A DNA stretch of 64,000 nt. It comes from Agelas oroides (taxonomy: Eukaryota; Porifera; Demospongiae; Agelasida; Agelasidae). Both the position numbers and the translations under genes were made by a program. The stretch is taken from assembly GCA_949130485.1 (NCBI GenBank), contig OX422185.1, positions 10,204,118 to 10,268,117 on the forward strand, written 5' to 3'. Of this stretch, positions 1 through 10,354 are shown in pieces. Position 1 is the first letter of the stretch; each line of letters starts with the position of its first letter. The notes beneath the pieces are model-generated. The model was not told where the DNA came from. It was given only the letters and a program-made list of their open reading frames with translations, and searched no databases.

Positions 1-2947
1 CACTGCATTATAAAAGTCATCTGAGCACAAACGTTGGCATCGTCGTAGTGAATCAATATCTGTAGTGGTGCAGTTCATGTCACAGAATCCCTGAATGAAG
101 GCATCCTGTGATTGAATAGAAAAAGTAACCACAGTGCTGGCTGCTGAGTCTGTTAATCAGTTTCCCAACTAATACCAGGCCATCTCCGCCTGCATGCACA
201 ACTTCAATGTTCACGATCCGGAGTGGGAGAGCCTGGGAATGAGGCTAGTTGTAGCTCAGTGCTAGAGCACTGGTGACTCAAGTGAGGAGCCCTGGTCTCA
301 CCATGTGCACAGCCCCTTGTGCCCACTTTCCCCTATCCCAACCCCTCTGGAAGCTATCATGTAATGCTGTTATAATATACGTAATGATGGTTAGCCTCAT
401 TCCCCGGCTCTGGTGCATGACTACATAAAAGCCCGGGAACATGACTAAATTGTGGCATGCTAGTTGCCATAAACAGATTAGTCTCGGTCCCAGACCCAAA
501 ACCAACCCCAGCGCAGATCGCTTTCAGTATCCCGTGCCCTGGAAGCGATATACATACGCCCCGGATGAGGTCTGGGGACGAGACTATAAACAGATATGAT
601 CGCAATCTTTAAGTGTAACTTACACAGACATCAGAACAGCTACTGGACTCATCCATTGGGTCATAATCTGAACAAACTGCTAAGCATCTGCTAAAGTGTT
701 CTGAAGCGGAGCAGTTTATATTGGCTGGAAGAGCAGCGCACTTGTTATCACACTCAGTCTCTAGATATGGAAGGAATATAGTGAGACAGAGTTGCATAAA
801 GTACATTACTGTTTCCCTGTCTTGTGTAGCAAGATATGACTTCGGCTACTTCACATTTTGCCTAACATGTTCAAGTATCCATTGTCTCTGTCCTTGTTAG
901 CTGACTATAAGGAGCTCCAAGTGACTCCATGTGTCTTAATAATGAGAGAGAATCTGTTACCATGGCAATGGCTACCAAGGATCAATGGCAGGACCTGTAG
1001 GCAATCTGGCACCATGCTTGTTGGCAGGGAACATAAAAAGCAACATTAAGTCAATACTTTTCGTGCATCTTGGGTACTATAATTACACAACTAATCACTG
1101 GGATGCAAGTACATACTGTCATTGCATTTACATAGAAAAATAATCACATCATAGCCTTATGTTGGATCAGACGAACTCCTGGAATTGAACTTCTTATTTT
1201 TGACTGCTTTGATGATGACTATGAACAACTTTTGTAATTTTTTAGCATGGTATGTAGGTGTTCCTTCTTTTACTATTTCAGGTGTTGACAGGATGTCTTT
1301 GGCTTCATTCTAGGAAGAGGGATTCCTAGAATGAAGCCAAAGACATCCTGTCAACACCTGAAATAACAAAACAAAGAACACCTACATACCATGCTAAAAA
1401 GTTGTTCAAATATCTTATAGTACACTTGTACTAGCATAAGTAAAAGACCTATGGGTTCTGTGGTCATAAACTACTGATCACTTCCTCGTCTCAGTTCTCC
1501 TGTCCACTAGCTTTATAGCAGTGCATGCAGCTGTTTGGCACCACAGCAAGCACACTGGCATGTGCACAATTCCCCATCGTTAACTTATGCATGCAGTGCA
1601 CCTGATGAGGCTTGGTATTGGCCAAAATACGTCTAGTGAAGTCTGCAATATCTATGGCTTCATTTTCTAGGGAGATGTGGTTCATAATTGATTGGCCATA
1701 CAAACAGGACACACCTTCCATCGTGAGAATCATTATGACATTTGCTGGTTCTTCAGAGCAATCACTTGTTCGAGTAAAGCTTAGGAGTGTTGCGCCCTCT
1801 TGACAAAAGTCCTCACTCCTAAACGTGCATGTAATTCCTCCCATCAAAGGGGGTCTTGAGGGCACCTGGCAATCACAACTAGAATCTCCGAAATATGAGT
1901 CTGCAGTAATGTGGTCAATGTTACATTCTGAGGGTGAGGAACATGTGACCACCCTCACATCTGCATCTCTGGGTATTACACGTTTGAGGATCAGCTGAAT
2001 TTGATACTGCGGCTCAAAACCTGGTAAACCTGGTATTCTGTGAACATCAAAGCGTTCAATATTGCTGGAGCAGTTGTTGCCATCAGTGGTGAAGTTTTCA
2101 CAGAGAATGGTTTTATTGTAGCACTCTTGAGCATGGGCTGTAAAAAAAAGACACAATCCAAGGTATATTTAGATAGGATAATTAGTTTCCCGTGTGAAGC
2201 GTTGTCGATGGTCGGGCTATGCCTGACACCAACGTGCAAGATCACCACACAGGGAAGGATACAAAAATCTCAAGTTAGCTAGACAACACTACTGTAGAAC
2301 AAAAATATGAGCAACATTCTTGTGTTGTGTACATAGATAAAGCATCAAATACAGTATAAATATTATACCAATGTGCAAGACCATGACCATGGAAGGATAT
2401 AATTACCATAAGACCAATTACTGGTATTAATTTACACAACGCTGCTATAGAAGAAAGATATGAGCAACACTCTCACAAAGTAGCAGCTGTAATGTTTCTG
2501 GATAAGCAGCAGAAATGTATACTAGATGAATCCACAAAAGTGTACATGCATGTGCAAATGAAAACCTGGTAAGGGAATTATTATTGTTTACATGATGCTG
2601 TATGGTAGTTGGTTGGCCTCTGTTGTTCTGTTGTGGCATCTAATGTCTAGTATTGGAATTTATGTTTATGCAGGAATGTAGGTTAATTATACTTCCTCTG
2701 GAAACCCACTGTAGAGTGTACATACCAGCAGTTGCTGCTTGCATCTACTTGTTGAGAATAGCTACTGAATATATACACATACATGTATCGCACACACACA
2801 TGGCCTTGCAGCACACGACGCACATGGCACATAATATGTGCACAGTTGCATACAGGGTATTCACACACACTTACCAACGGTCACCAGAGTAGTGCTAGTC
2901 ACAAACAAGAGCATGCCGCCAAACCACAATCCGTGCTCTCCTGTCAT
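1..2947 (-). CDS. Secreted Cys-rich protein, multi-exon, truncated by the left window edge
   Basis: Seen: exon 1 (2947-2875) starts with ATG and encodes a signal peptide whose core is LLFVTSTTLVTVAHA; it ends in phase 1 at a GT donor. Exon 2 starts at 2137 after a polypyrimidine-CAG acceptor, restores the frame (AHAQECYNKT...) and encodes about 210 residues with many Cys and possible N-glycosylation sites. It either stops at 1491-1493 or splices from a weak donor near 1508, which would give the phase needed by the next exon. Exon 3 (760-624) and exon 4 (105-1, cut by the edge) each carry a similar Cys module: CxxxC, then CxxxCSD. Inference: an extracellular or secreted protein. I do not recognise the family, and no membrane segment is visible. 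The ATG of exon 2 that an ORF finder would pick (2156) lies in the acceptor pyrimidine tract and is not a start. The exon 1 to 2 junction is well supported; linkage of exons 3 and 4 rests on phase and Cys similarity. Confidence 0.6.
245..310 (+). repeat. tRNA-derived SINE fragment
   Basis: Seen: a pol III A-box-like sequence TAGCTCAGTGCTAGAGCACT followed about 30 bases later by a degenerate B box (GGTCTCACC). It does not fold into a complete tRNA and lies in an intron of the secreted Cys-rich gene. Similar tRNA-like heads occur near 11.8, 52.7 and 55.5 kb. Confidence 0.55.
1222..1408. repeat. Near-perfect long inverted repeat (hairpin), arms ~85-95 bp
   Basis: Seen: the left arm (about 1222-1316) and right arm (about 1325-1408) are reverse complements with a few mismatches and one small indel; the loop is under 10 bases. 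The arm starts like an exon edge (TATTTCAGGTGTTGACAGG). It lies in the intron between exons 2 and 3 of the minus-strand secreted gene, so it would be transcribed. Inference: a recent inverted duplication or foldback MITE able to form a long double-stranded RNA. Confidence 0.85.
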
Positions 2948-4050
2948 TGTGCTAATAGAGACAGACAACAGTATCATGAGGTAGGTAATACTCAGAATGC
3001 AGCACCACGTTGTGTAAAGATTTGTATGCTACTTCTTAAGCAGAATTCACACCATTCTTAAGCAGAATGCAAACGAGGATACACTTTACTGTCAACAAAG
3101 TGTGATAACTGGACTTGTGTTTTGAGTTAACATAATCAGTGGCTGAAAAGTTACTGTCATCTCTGTATATAAACTATCAATTACATCTGGCACACAGCTG
3201 TGCTGTGAAGAGCTATTGTACTACAGTATAGGTGGCACTACATCGGCTTCATGTAACCCAGTTGACACAAGTGTTGTATTAGACCCTCTCTAAACTGTGT
3301 AGCAGTATGAATATCAGCATATCACTTTGAATGGCAAGTAGAGAATGATCTACATTGCAGGGCATCATATTGAACCATAGGATGTTAATCCAATTTTGAT
3401 TGCAGTGTAAAACTATAATATTGGTACTACAGTCTATAAGTAATCATAATACACCATAATTATGATAACATGCTGTTGCAAAAAATGGTCCCAAAACTTT
3501 TGACTCAACTTCCTTAGAAGGTTAGGATTATTTTATGTGCAACAACTATCAGCATGTCATAGGATTGACTGCAGTCAGCAACTCAGCAGCACTGTGCACT
3601 CAAAAATTACCATACTCACATTGGTGAATAGATTGACACTTGTTGATAAGCTTTTACACGTGTATCCAAATCCAGGTTTCCGCTACATTCTTTTTACACT
3701 TCAAGGAGCAGTGAGCCTCCTTTGAAGTTACCTGTAACATTAAGAATTATCTCAGTTACATGTGTTTCCGCAACATTACAAAGTTTGAGGAATGCTAACT
3801 GACATGTCTTCTAAACATCTATCATTGAGGAAAGATTTATTTCCCTTCTGTTAGATACCTACATTACTGGAAGAGTTTTGACTAGGTGCATTCATCCCTA
3901 AATGATTACCTTGTTGGTGGGAGTGCTGTGTGTGTGCGGGCTTGCATTCTTGGTACAGTTTTGCTAGCTTTGTTCTTCACTTGAAATAAATCACCCTATA
4001 AACACTTTTGAATACAATGCCCCACAAACAATGTGGACTGTACTACTCAC
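2948..4050. other. Intergenic, nothing recognised
   Basis: AT-rich sequence upstream of the secreted Cys-rich gene; it must include that gene's promoter, but no clear motif was found. No coding signature. Confidence 0.4.
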
Positions 4051-4053
4051 ACA

Positions 4054-4690
4054 CTAGCCTAGTTCCCAAGCCTTGCCCAGCTATCCAGTGGGAGAGAGTC
4101 TAGTATCTTTTCTCACATGAGTGACATCAAGATTGATGGTATAGAGTGATTGCACGTGACGTCATTACGTTCGAGATTACGAAGGAAATCAGAAAACAGC
4201 TGCCATTTTGGTGCACGAGATAGGAGCTTCTATGGCGATCTTCACGAAATGAGTGATATACTTATAATGCTTCTAATATGTGTTGAATCGGACAAAATAC
4301 CATTGCCACATAAGTTAAAACAGCTATATAAACGCTTACCTGTGGTTGTTTTAATTGATATCGCATATACTGCTAACAACATACTGTACAAGTTGTACAC
4401 CAAGATGGCGGTTTATTTCTAGTATACGGAATTGTGATCACGTGCTGAAAACGCTCTATAGAAAGGGTTAATTGTACATGAGCACTCTGTGGCTCAGAAC
4501 AGCAAGAAGAGCAATGGTACCTGGTAAGTAACCACACATATGTAGCTAGCAGGGAGCCAGCTGTCATATGAACACACAAAGTGTTTAGCACTTTACTTGT
4601 TTGTACAATATGTGAAACACTGCCTGTTTCTTCTGAAAATTTTCTTGCTCATGTGAGGTAAGATACCAGGCCTTCTCTCATTACTGTAAT
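4054..4690. mobile_element. Degenerate MITE of the TAGCCTCG family
   Basis: Seen: 4054-4130 resembles the terminal repeat of the intact element at 5252 (CCTAGTTCCCAAGCC, then a TTTTCTCACATGAGTGAC stretch). A weaker inverted match lies at 4635-4680 (TCATGTGAG, ACCAGGCC). The borders are uncertain because both ends are diverged. Confidence 0.4.
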
Positions 4691-4837
4691 GCTAGCAATA
4701 GAAAGCTGTGAATTGAGCTATTGATACACTTTACTTAGACATTTTGTAGATTTCCCCTGCTTTGTTCAAAGTAAGTTCTCCTTGACTTTGGAGTAAGAGT
4801 TTTCTCCGACACTTAGTCCCCCCCAAGATAAATTCTT

Positions 4838-5167
4838 TTACGAAATAATCAGCAGCGAGGACGTTTGTTCTTTGGAATATAATGCAGAAACCCTTACTTC
4901 TACACGGTTTCTTGTTATGTACTTAGCGTTTTTCACCTCATGGTACCTCCGCTTAATAAGTTCGCTGGCTCTAGGTAGAGGCTTATTCTTTCTGTAGATA
5001 AAACGCAACAGAAGGTACGTAGTGGCTAGCTTACCAACGAACAACGAAGTCTTGTCACTGTTCCATGATGCACACAATCCTCTTGAGCGAGCTCTTGAGC
5101 TAGTGACTTCTTTCCTACATGTGTTTATTAAGTACCACGCCCACTCATGTTTATGCCCCCATCGCAT
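4838..5167 (-). other. Open reading frame of 109 codons, function unknown
   Basis: An uninterrupted minus-strand frame, slightly richer in CpG than its surroundings. No domain recognised; the protein is basic, with a hydrophobic patch (LATTYLLLRFIY). It could be part of a first exon or of an old mobile element, or chance. Confidence 0.2.
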
Positions 5168-5251
5168 TGGTCACGGGACTGTTTCATGAATATGCTCACA
5201 GCACATAATTACACGGTCACAAACCGGTCACAACCGGATGCAACAAGGGTA

Positions 5252-5704
5252 TAGCCTCGTTCCCAGGCCCGCGCCCAGCTTCCCGTCGCTTGCAGTACGG
5301 TTAAGCGGGAGAGGGCCTGGTACATTTTCTCACGTGAGTGACGTCAAGGGTAGAAAGGCGGTAGAAAGACTTTAATTGAACGTGGGCGAGCACGACTAAA
5401 TTGCTCACTGATTGCTGGTGTGTGTCTTCACTGTTTTGGCTTGGTAAAACTCTCTGTCCTCCGACTGTCTCGTGAATAGCGACATAAAAGCGCCTTCGTG
5501 CGCTGCTTTCTTTCGACTCGGAATAGTCGCGCTCCAGTGCGTGCGTGCGAGTGAAGTTTTTTGTGGTTTACATGACGCCCACGTTCGCATAGTTTGCCCT
5601 GTCCGTGACGTCACTCACGTGAGAAAATGTACCAGGCCCTCTCCCGCTTAACCGTACTGCAAGCGCGCGACGGGAAGCTGGGCGCGGGCCTGGGAACGAG
5701 GCTA
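5252..5704. mobile_element. Intact MITE, ~96-bp inverted termini, 9-bp target duplication
   Basis: Seen: it begins TAGCCTCGTTCCCAGGCC and ends with the reverse complement. The termini match over about 96 bp except for a 4-base indel. It is flanked on both sides by ACAAGGGTA (5243-5251 and 5705-5713), a 9-bp target site duplication. There is no transposase, and the interior is about 250 bp. Knowledge: 9-bp duplications with long TIRs are typical of Mutator-like (MULE) elements, so this is probably a non-autonomous MULE. A second member with its own 9-bp duplication lies at 62721-63330; degenerate pieces lie near 4.1, 8.3, 17.2 and 32.2 kb. Confidence 0.85.
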
Positions 5705-5723
5705 ACAAGGGTAGGTACAACGG

Positions 5724-7976
5724 TTTGCAATCAGTCGTTCCGCCAGTGACAATATACGGACAATTATTGAAAAACGGAAAGTGTATACGTGCAGAAATTC
5801 CAACGTTTAATTAATGGCATCTTGTCTTCCGGTAAGTTTTCAAGGACTCCTACCAACAAGGGAGAAGCTGTAGGCGCTCACTCTGCCAGCGGTTTTATAG
5901 ATCAATGAGTCTACTATCGAGATCCAACGTTTCAAGTTGTAGCCTCTTACCGCTTTGTGTAGGGAAGCCGTTGTACACGAACGGTTCGATCGCACCGCGT
6001 GCAAGAGGGGTGCGGTTTTTTGTTGCACGTTTTTGTTCGCCCCCCCTGAGCTGCATGAAACAGGTACCATTCGAAAGCACTGGAATAGGGCTACAAAATA
6101 TGCAAAAACTAGGCGTGTACACGAACTAGGGTCTGGGATATACGCGCTGGTATGCGGACTGAAAAATTGCAGTAACGTCTTCAGTTTTCAACTTGGATAA
6201 TAGCTGACAGCACAAAAAAGACAACACACATGCCAGTTCTAACACTGCACATGCCTTTCATACTCCATAAAAAGGTAAGACAAAGATGCTGGAGTCTAAA
6301 TAAAGAATCATCCTAGCCTTTTGTAGAGCACCAGGGCATGACCAGGAGTGGAAGACAGGGACAGAATCAAGGTAAAGAAAGATACATACAGTCTTGCCAT
6401 ATGGAAACTGTCTGAGTGAAAATAGAATGCTGTGTGTGTGTGTGCGTGTGTGTGTGCGTGTGTGTGTGTGTGCATGCGTGTGTATGTGCATGTGTGTGTG
6501 TGCGTGTGTGCATGTGTGTGTGTGCATGTGTGTGTGCGTGTGTGTGCATGTGTGTGTGCGTGTGTGTGCATGTGTGTGTGCATGTGTGTGTGCGTGTGTG
6601 TGTGCATGTGTGTGTGTGCGTGCATGCGTGTGTGTGTGTGCATGTGTGTGTGCATGTGTGCGTGCGTGTGTGAGTGCATGTGGGTGGGGGATGGGGGAGC
6701 ATCTACATGTTTATAATTCTATTCTTGATTTGTAGGTGCCATCACTGGTCTCCTCTCCATAGCTACTCCGTCCACAGCAAGTTCCTAGAGCATGACAGAG
6801 CATTGAAAGGATCTTGCACCGCCAAATTTGCAAACAGTCACAGAATCACAATTTCTTTTCCTAGGTATGCAAAATGTACCCAACTGATAGTATGCAAGAA
6901 CGGAGGGGAAATGCCTGGAAGATTTTATCGCATGCATGTTCAAAGTGTCTACAGGGAGGAACTCCAAAGCATCTTGAGGCATGGATTGGCAATGTTCGTC
7001 CAAAGGCTAGAAGATGAAGTATTTACAGTTATATTAAGTGAATTATTGTTTGGGACAAAGAACAAGTGATTCTGTTCCCAGGCCTTCGCCTTTGGACTTG
7101 ACTTGTACTCAAATGTGACAAAAGCTGTAAAGAGCCTCAGAAAATGGCAGTATGTTTCAGTGCCAGGTAATAGCAAAAAAAAAAAAGTAACACACAAAAT
7201 CATTAGGCTTTTGCTTCTGTGGCTTTGTCCTTTATAAATAAACTCGGTCTTTATGTTTCCCAGCTTTACAGCTTCCCAACTCGAAGTATTTCTCCCTTTT
7301 AAGCCTAAACTCATCATGCTAAACGCACTCAACTAGTAATTTACAGAGGCTCAGAGGCTTACCGCTGAAATAACTGCTGCAAATCACCTTGCCACTGCCC
7401 AGGATGGCTTTGCACGTCCTTCAGATGCTCTTAGCCCAGAGCACAGCGACTCTGAGTGTCGTTACAAGTGCTTTTACGAACGCTGGCTTCGTTGGCCGAC
7501 ATATCCTCACCACGTGGTTTTACAATTTTTGGGTCCGCATACCAGCGCGTATATCCCAGACCCTAGTTCGTGTACACGCCTAGTTTTTGCATATTTTGTA
7601 GCCCTATTCCAGTGCTTTCGAATGGTACCTGTTTCATGCAGCTCGGGGGGGGCGAACAAAAACGTGCAACAAAAAACCGCACCCCTCTTGCACGCGGTGC
7701 GATCGAACCGTTTGTGTACAACGGCTTCCCTACACAAAGCGGTAAGAGGCTACAACTTGAAACGTTGGATCTCGATAGTAGACTCATTGGTCTATAAAAC
7801 CGCTGGCAAAGTAGGCGCCTACAGCTTCTTGTTTGTTGGCAAGAGACTTTGAAAAATCACCGGAAGACAAGGTGCCGTTAATTAAACGCTGGAATGCGCC
7901 TGCGTTTTAACTTCCTGTTTTTCAATAATTCCCCGTATACTTGTCACTGGCGGAACGACTGGCAATGACTTTGCAA
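5724..7976. mobile_element. Foldback element with ~450-bp inverted arms
   Basis: Seen: 5724-6168 and 7520-7976 are inverted copies at high identity; both arms contain the same reading-frame shadow (CVGKPLYTNGSIAPRARG). They enclose about 1.35 kb of unrelated sequence that holds a long TG microsatellite. No transposase was recognised inside. The left end lies about 10 bases from the target duplication of the neighbouring MITE. The right end lies about 75 bases upstream of the start codon of the PB1/SHOCT gene, so the element has probably replaced or supplies part of that gene's upstream region (inference). Confidence 0.8.
6428..6680. repeat. TG-rich microsatellite with CATG/CGTG variants
   Basis: About 250 bases of (TG)n interrupted by CA and CG variants (TGTGTGCATGTG, TGTGTGCGTG), inside the foldback element. 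The alternating purine-pyrimidine sequence could adopt Z-DNA. Frames through it are artefacts. Confidence 0.95.
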
Positions 7977-8000
7977 AAATTGAAGTTCTCAAACCGCGAA

Positions 8001-8058
8001 ACGAGGGATGCGCATGCGTAAGCTTACACGGGGCTTCTTCTCTAGCTGAAATGGCGGC
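8001..8058 (+). promoter_or_regulatory. Probable promoter / 5' end of the PB1/SHOCT gene
   Basis: Seen: TGCGCATGCG at 8009-8018, an NRF-1-type palindrome, about 35 bases upstream of the ATG, and AAATGGCGGC at the start codon, which resembles a YY1-type initiator overlapping the ATG. The setting between the foldback end and the ORF fits a short, TATA-less promoter. The factor assignments are inference from bilaterian motifs. Confidence 0.45.
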
Positions 8059-10144
8059 TGGTTCTCTACATTGTGGTTCCGTGGGTCCTCAACCTGGACA
8101 ACCTGTGTTTAATGTTGCTGGGACGCGGGTTGGCATACAAGTAATCCCAGCAAACAGTACGGGACCTCGAGTGGTTGTGCCAACCAACGCTGGCGCCCAG
8201 GCTCTAGCCCGCCAGCGTGTTGTGGCTCGCCCTCTGGTGTATCCGGACCGACAAGGAGCTGCAAGTGTTGCCACTACAGATGGTCCAAGTTCTCAAGTAC
8301 GTGACTACAGACCTAATATATGGCAAATATTCTGCCTCATTCCCAGGCCTTTGCTGCTAAGCCTGGGAACAAGGCTAGCAAATATTGTATTCATAGATTT
8401 TTCGAAGTGATGGTTAGCCGTTCAAGTCACACCCCTTGGTGGGATAGAAATGTATTGTGTTACAGTATGGAATGGGCTAGAAACAGCTGGTAGCTATCTT
8501 AGAAAGTTCTCTCTGCTAGCTTGGTGTACTGTGGAAAGTATACCTTTTCTTGTACTGTACTTTTGATTGTTCTTGAGCAGCACTTAGCTACTGCTTCCAT
8601 CGAGTTCTATCCCACCAAGGAGTGTGGACTGGTTTTATTTATGAATATCATCAAAAACTTTGATGTGTATAAAATACACTCATAAAATACATGCATACAC
8701 TTCCTGAGAGGAAGAGTTTACAGCTCCTCTAGTAGGTTCTCTGTCTCTGCTATTATTTGCTAGTGCAATTATGATGCATGTGATAAACTTGATACTGCAA
8801 TGTGACTGTATGGTGTCGTGAGACAAGGCTTGTATACAGTCCCTGGTGACTGGCTTGCATGACCAAGTTGAGTCTGTATTGGATATTGTCAAGGAACAGA
8901 TTTTAGTTCCATAGCAAATGAGTATAACAGTACAGAGGTTTACAGGTTGGTTGAGGAAGCTGCAGAGTAGCTTATCATGTAAACAAATTAAATGAACAAA
9001 ACTATTTTGCATGCCTGAGTGATTCTGATCTGTTAGTAGGAATTCCCTCAACCAGCGTGAAAACCTCTGTACCCACTCTTGCACACAAATCTGAACCCTA
9101 CTACGTTATCTATATTCCTGGCTTCCATATACAGTTATTTCAGCCTTGTAACCCATTGTAAAGGATTTTATAACTTGACTGCACCCCCTGCATGGTCTGC
9201 TGGGGTTTTAGGCCAGTGTACCTACAGCCTTTTTACATGCTAGAAACTTTAGTTTGCTTAGTTTTGTAGCAGTTGTCATGTCAGACTACTCACTGTGGTG
9301 TTATTCAGATATTCTGCTCTTGTTTCAGGTAGTGGAACGGCCGAAATTTGCCTACAAAGTTAAAATTATTAATCCTACCAAAAGGAGCAAGTTTGTTGTC
9401 CGACAGCTATATCACTTCTCTGGCAGATTCAAGTCAGTACATGAGGTGCGCAGTGTGTTGTGTGCAGAGTTAGATGAAGTTCTCCCCAGTGAAGATAGTG
9501 ATTACAGCGTCGGTTACTTTGAGGGCCACCACCAAACTAAACGTTGGATTGTGAGTACTGAGGATTTGGAAGTGATGTATCAGCTATATAAAGAAGGTGA
9601 AATCTTTCTGTGGTGCGATGGAAGGGAAGAACCAGTTGACAACCATAGTGGTGAAGATATGGCAAAAAGGAAGACTCGTAAGTCTGAAAGTGCTGTAAGA
9701 GCAAGGCAAGATAGGGAAGAAGATTTAGAATCTATCTACAGTGAACTACAAAAGAAGCATGGAGATTCATATTCTGGCCCTCAGCTTCGTTTGTGGGCGA
9801 GGATGATTGTTTCGGGAACTCATGATGATATGGAGGAACCACCCCGAGTTCCAATGATAACAGGACTAGTCCCAAAGCGTCAAAAACAAGAAACATTGTC
9901 TGATGCACTAGCTGGTGCAGCCACAGCACTTGTGAAAGCTTTTCGCCCAACTCCAACGACATCTGTCTCTAACACTCCAGTCTCATCTGTGGGTATTTCT
10001 CCTGGCAAGACAGCTGATATTCGTATGAAAAATCTACAGCAATTGCGTTTTCTTCAGCAGCTAATGGAAGATAGGATAATTTCTGAGCAAGAGTTTCTTG
10101 AGCAAAAGAACATTATTTTAGAGACTTTGCGCAACCTTGGTTGA
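8051..10144 (+). CDS. Two-exon gene: PB1-like N-terminal half, SHOCT-like C-terminus (353 aa)
   Basis: Seen: exon 1 is 8051-8296 (82 codons, donor CAA|GTACGT). Exon 2 is 9329-10144 (acceptor TTTCAG|GTAGTG). Both junctions are phase 0 and the joined frame is 353 residues. Residues 1-82 are low-complexity and Ala/Val/Pro-rich. About residues 83-180 (VVERPKFAYKVK... to FLWCDG) look like a beta-rich PB1/ubiquitin-like domain. Next comes a basic stretch (MAKRKTRKS, a possible nuclear signal) and a helical region with DALAGAATALVKAF. The last ~35 residues (LRFLQQLMEDRIISEQEFLE) match the SHOCT pattern of a short helix, a turn with I-x-x-x-E-F, and a helix. Knowledge: SHOCT domains are short oligomerisation or accessory segments. 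Inference: a nuclear or cytoplasmic adaptor, possibly from a multi-copy family associated with mobile DNA. Start chosen: first ATG, in a good context. No clear AATAAA was seen in the following 200 bases. Confidence 0.75.
8332..8380. repeat. Short palindromic remnant of the TAGCCTCG family
   Basis: GCCTCATTCCCAGGC facing GCCTGGGAACAAGGCT across a few bases, in intron 1 of the PB1/SHOCT gene. It looks like two element ends with the interior lost. Confidence 0.6.
8425..8631. mobile_element. Small MITE in the intron of the PB1/SHOCT gene
   Basis: Inverted ends: CCTTGGTGGGATAGAA near 8433 and TTCTATCCCACCAAGG near 8604, extending into AGTC/GACT flanks. About 200 bp, no ORF. Confidence 0.65.
8640..9320. 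other. Remainder of intron 1 of the PB1/SHOCT gene
   Basis: AT-rich intronic DNA ending in a polypyrimidine tract and TTTCAG at 9323-9328. Nothing else recognised. Confidence 0.5.
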
Positions 10145-10354
10145 ACCTTTTTGGTACTTGCTCAACCATGATAACATACCAGTTTTTCAGACAATCCTAT
10201 ATACATCACTTTTTCTCTGCATGCATGCTCCTCTATCACTATCTCTGGGCAATCCTGCATCACTGATTCATGTCATGTGACTTTCATGTCTATCAAAGCA
10301 AACAACTGGACAAGTGTGATTATGCATGTGAAGGTACATAGTCATACAAGCATG

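Noticed and set aside
2040..2282. Plus-strand ORF opposite the secreted gene
   Set aside because: Shadow of minus-strand exon 2 and its intron; no domain and no splice support.
5895..6200. Conserved-looking small ORFs repeated at 7507-7797
   Set aside because: Their identity comes from the inverted arms of the foldback element, and several overlapping frames are equally conserved.
6258..6735. Long His/Thr- or Cys/Val-rich reading frames on both strands
   Set aside because: They are translations of a TG/CA microsatellite; open in every frame because of the repeat.
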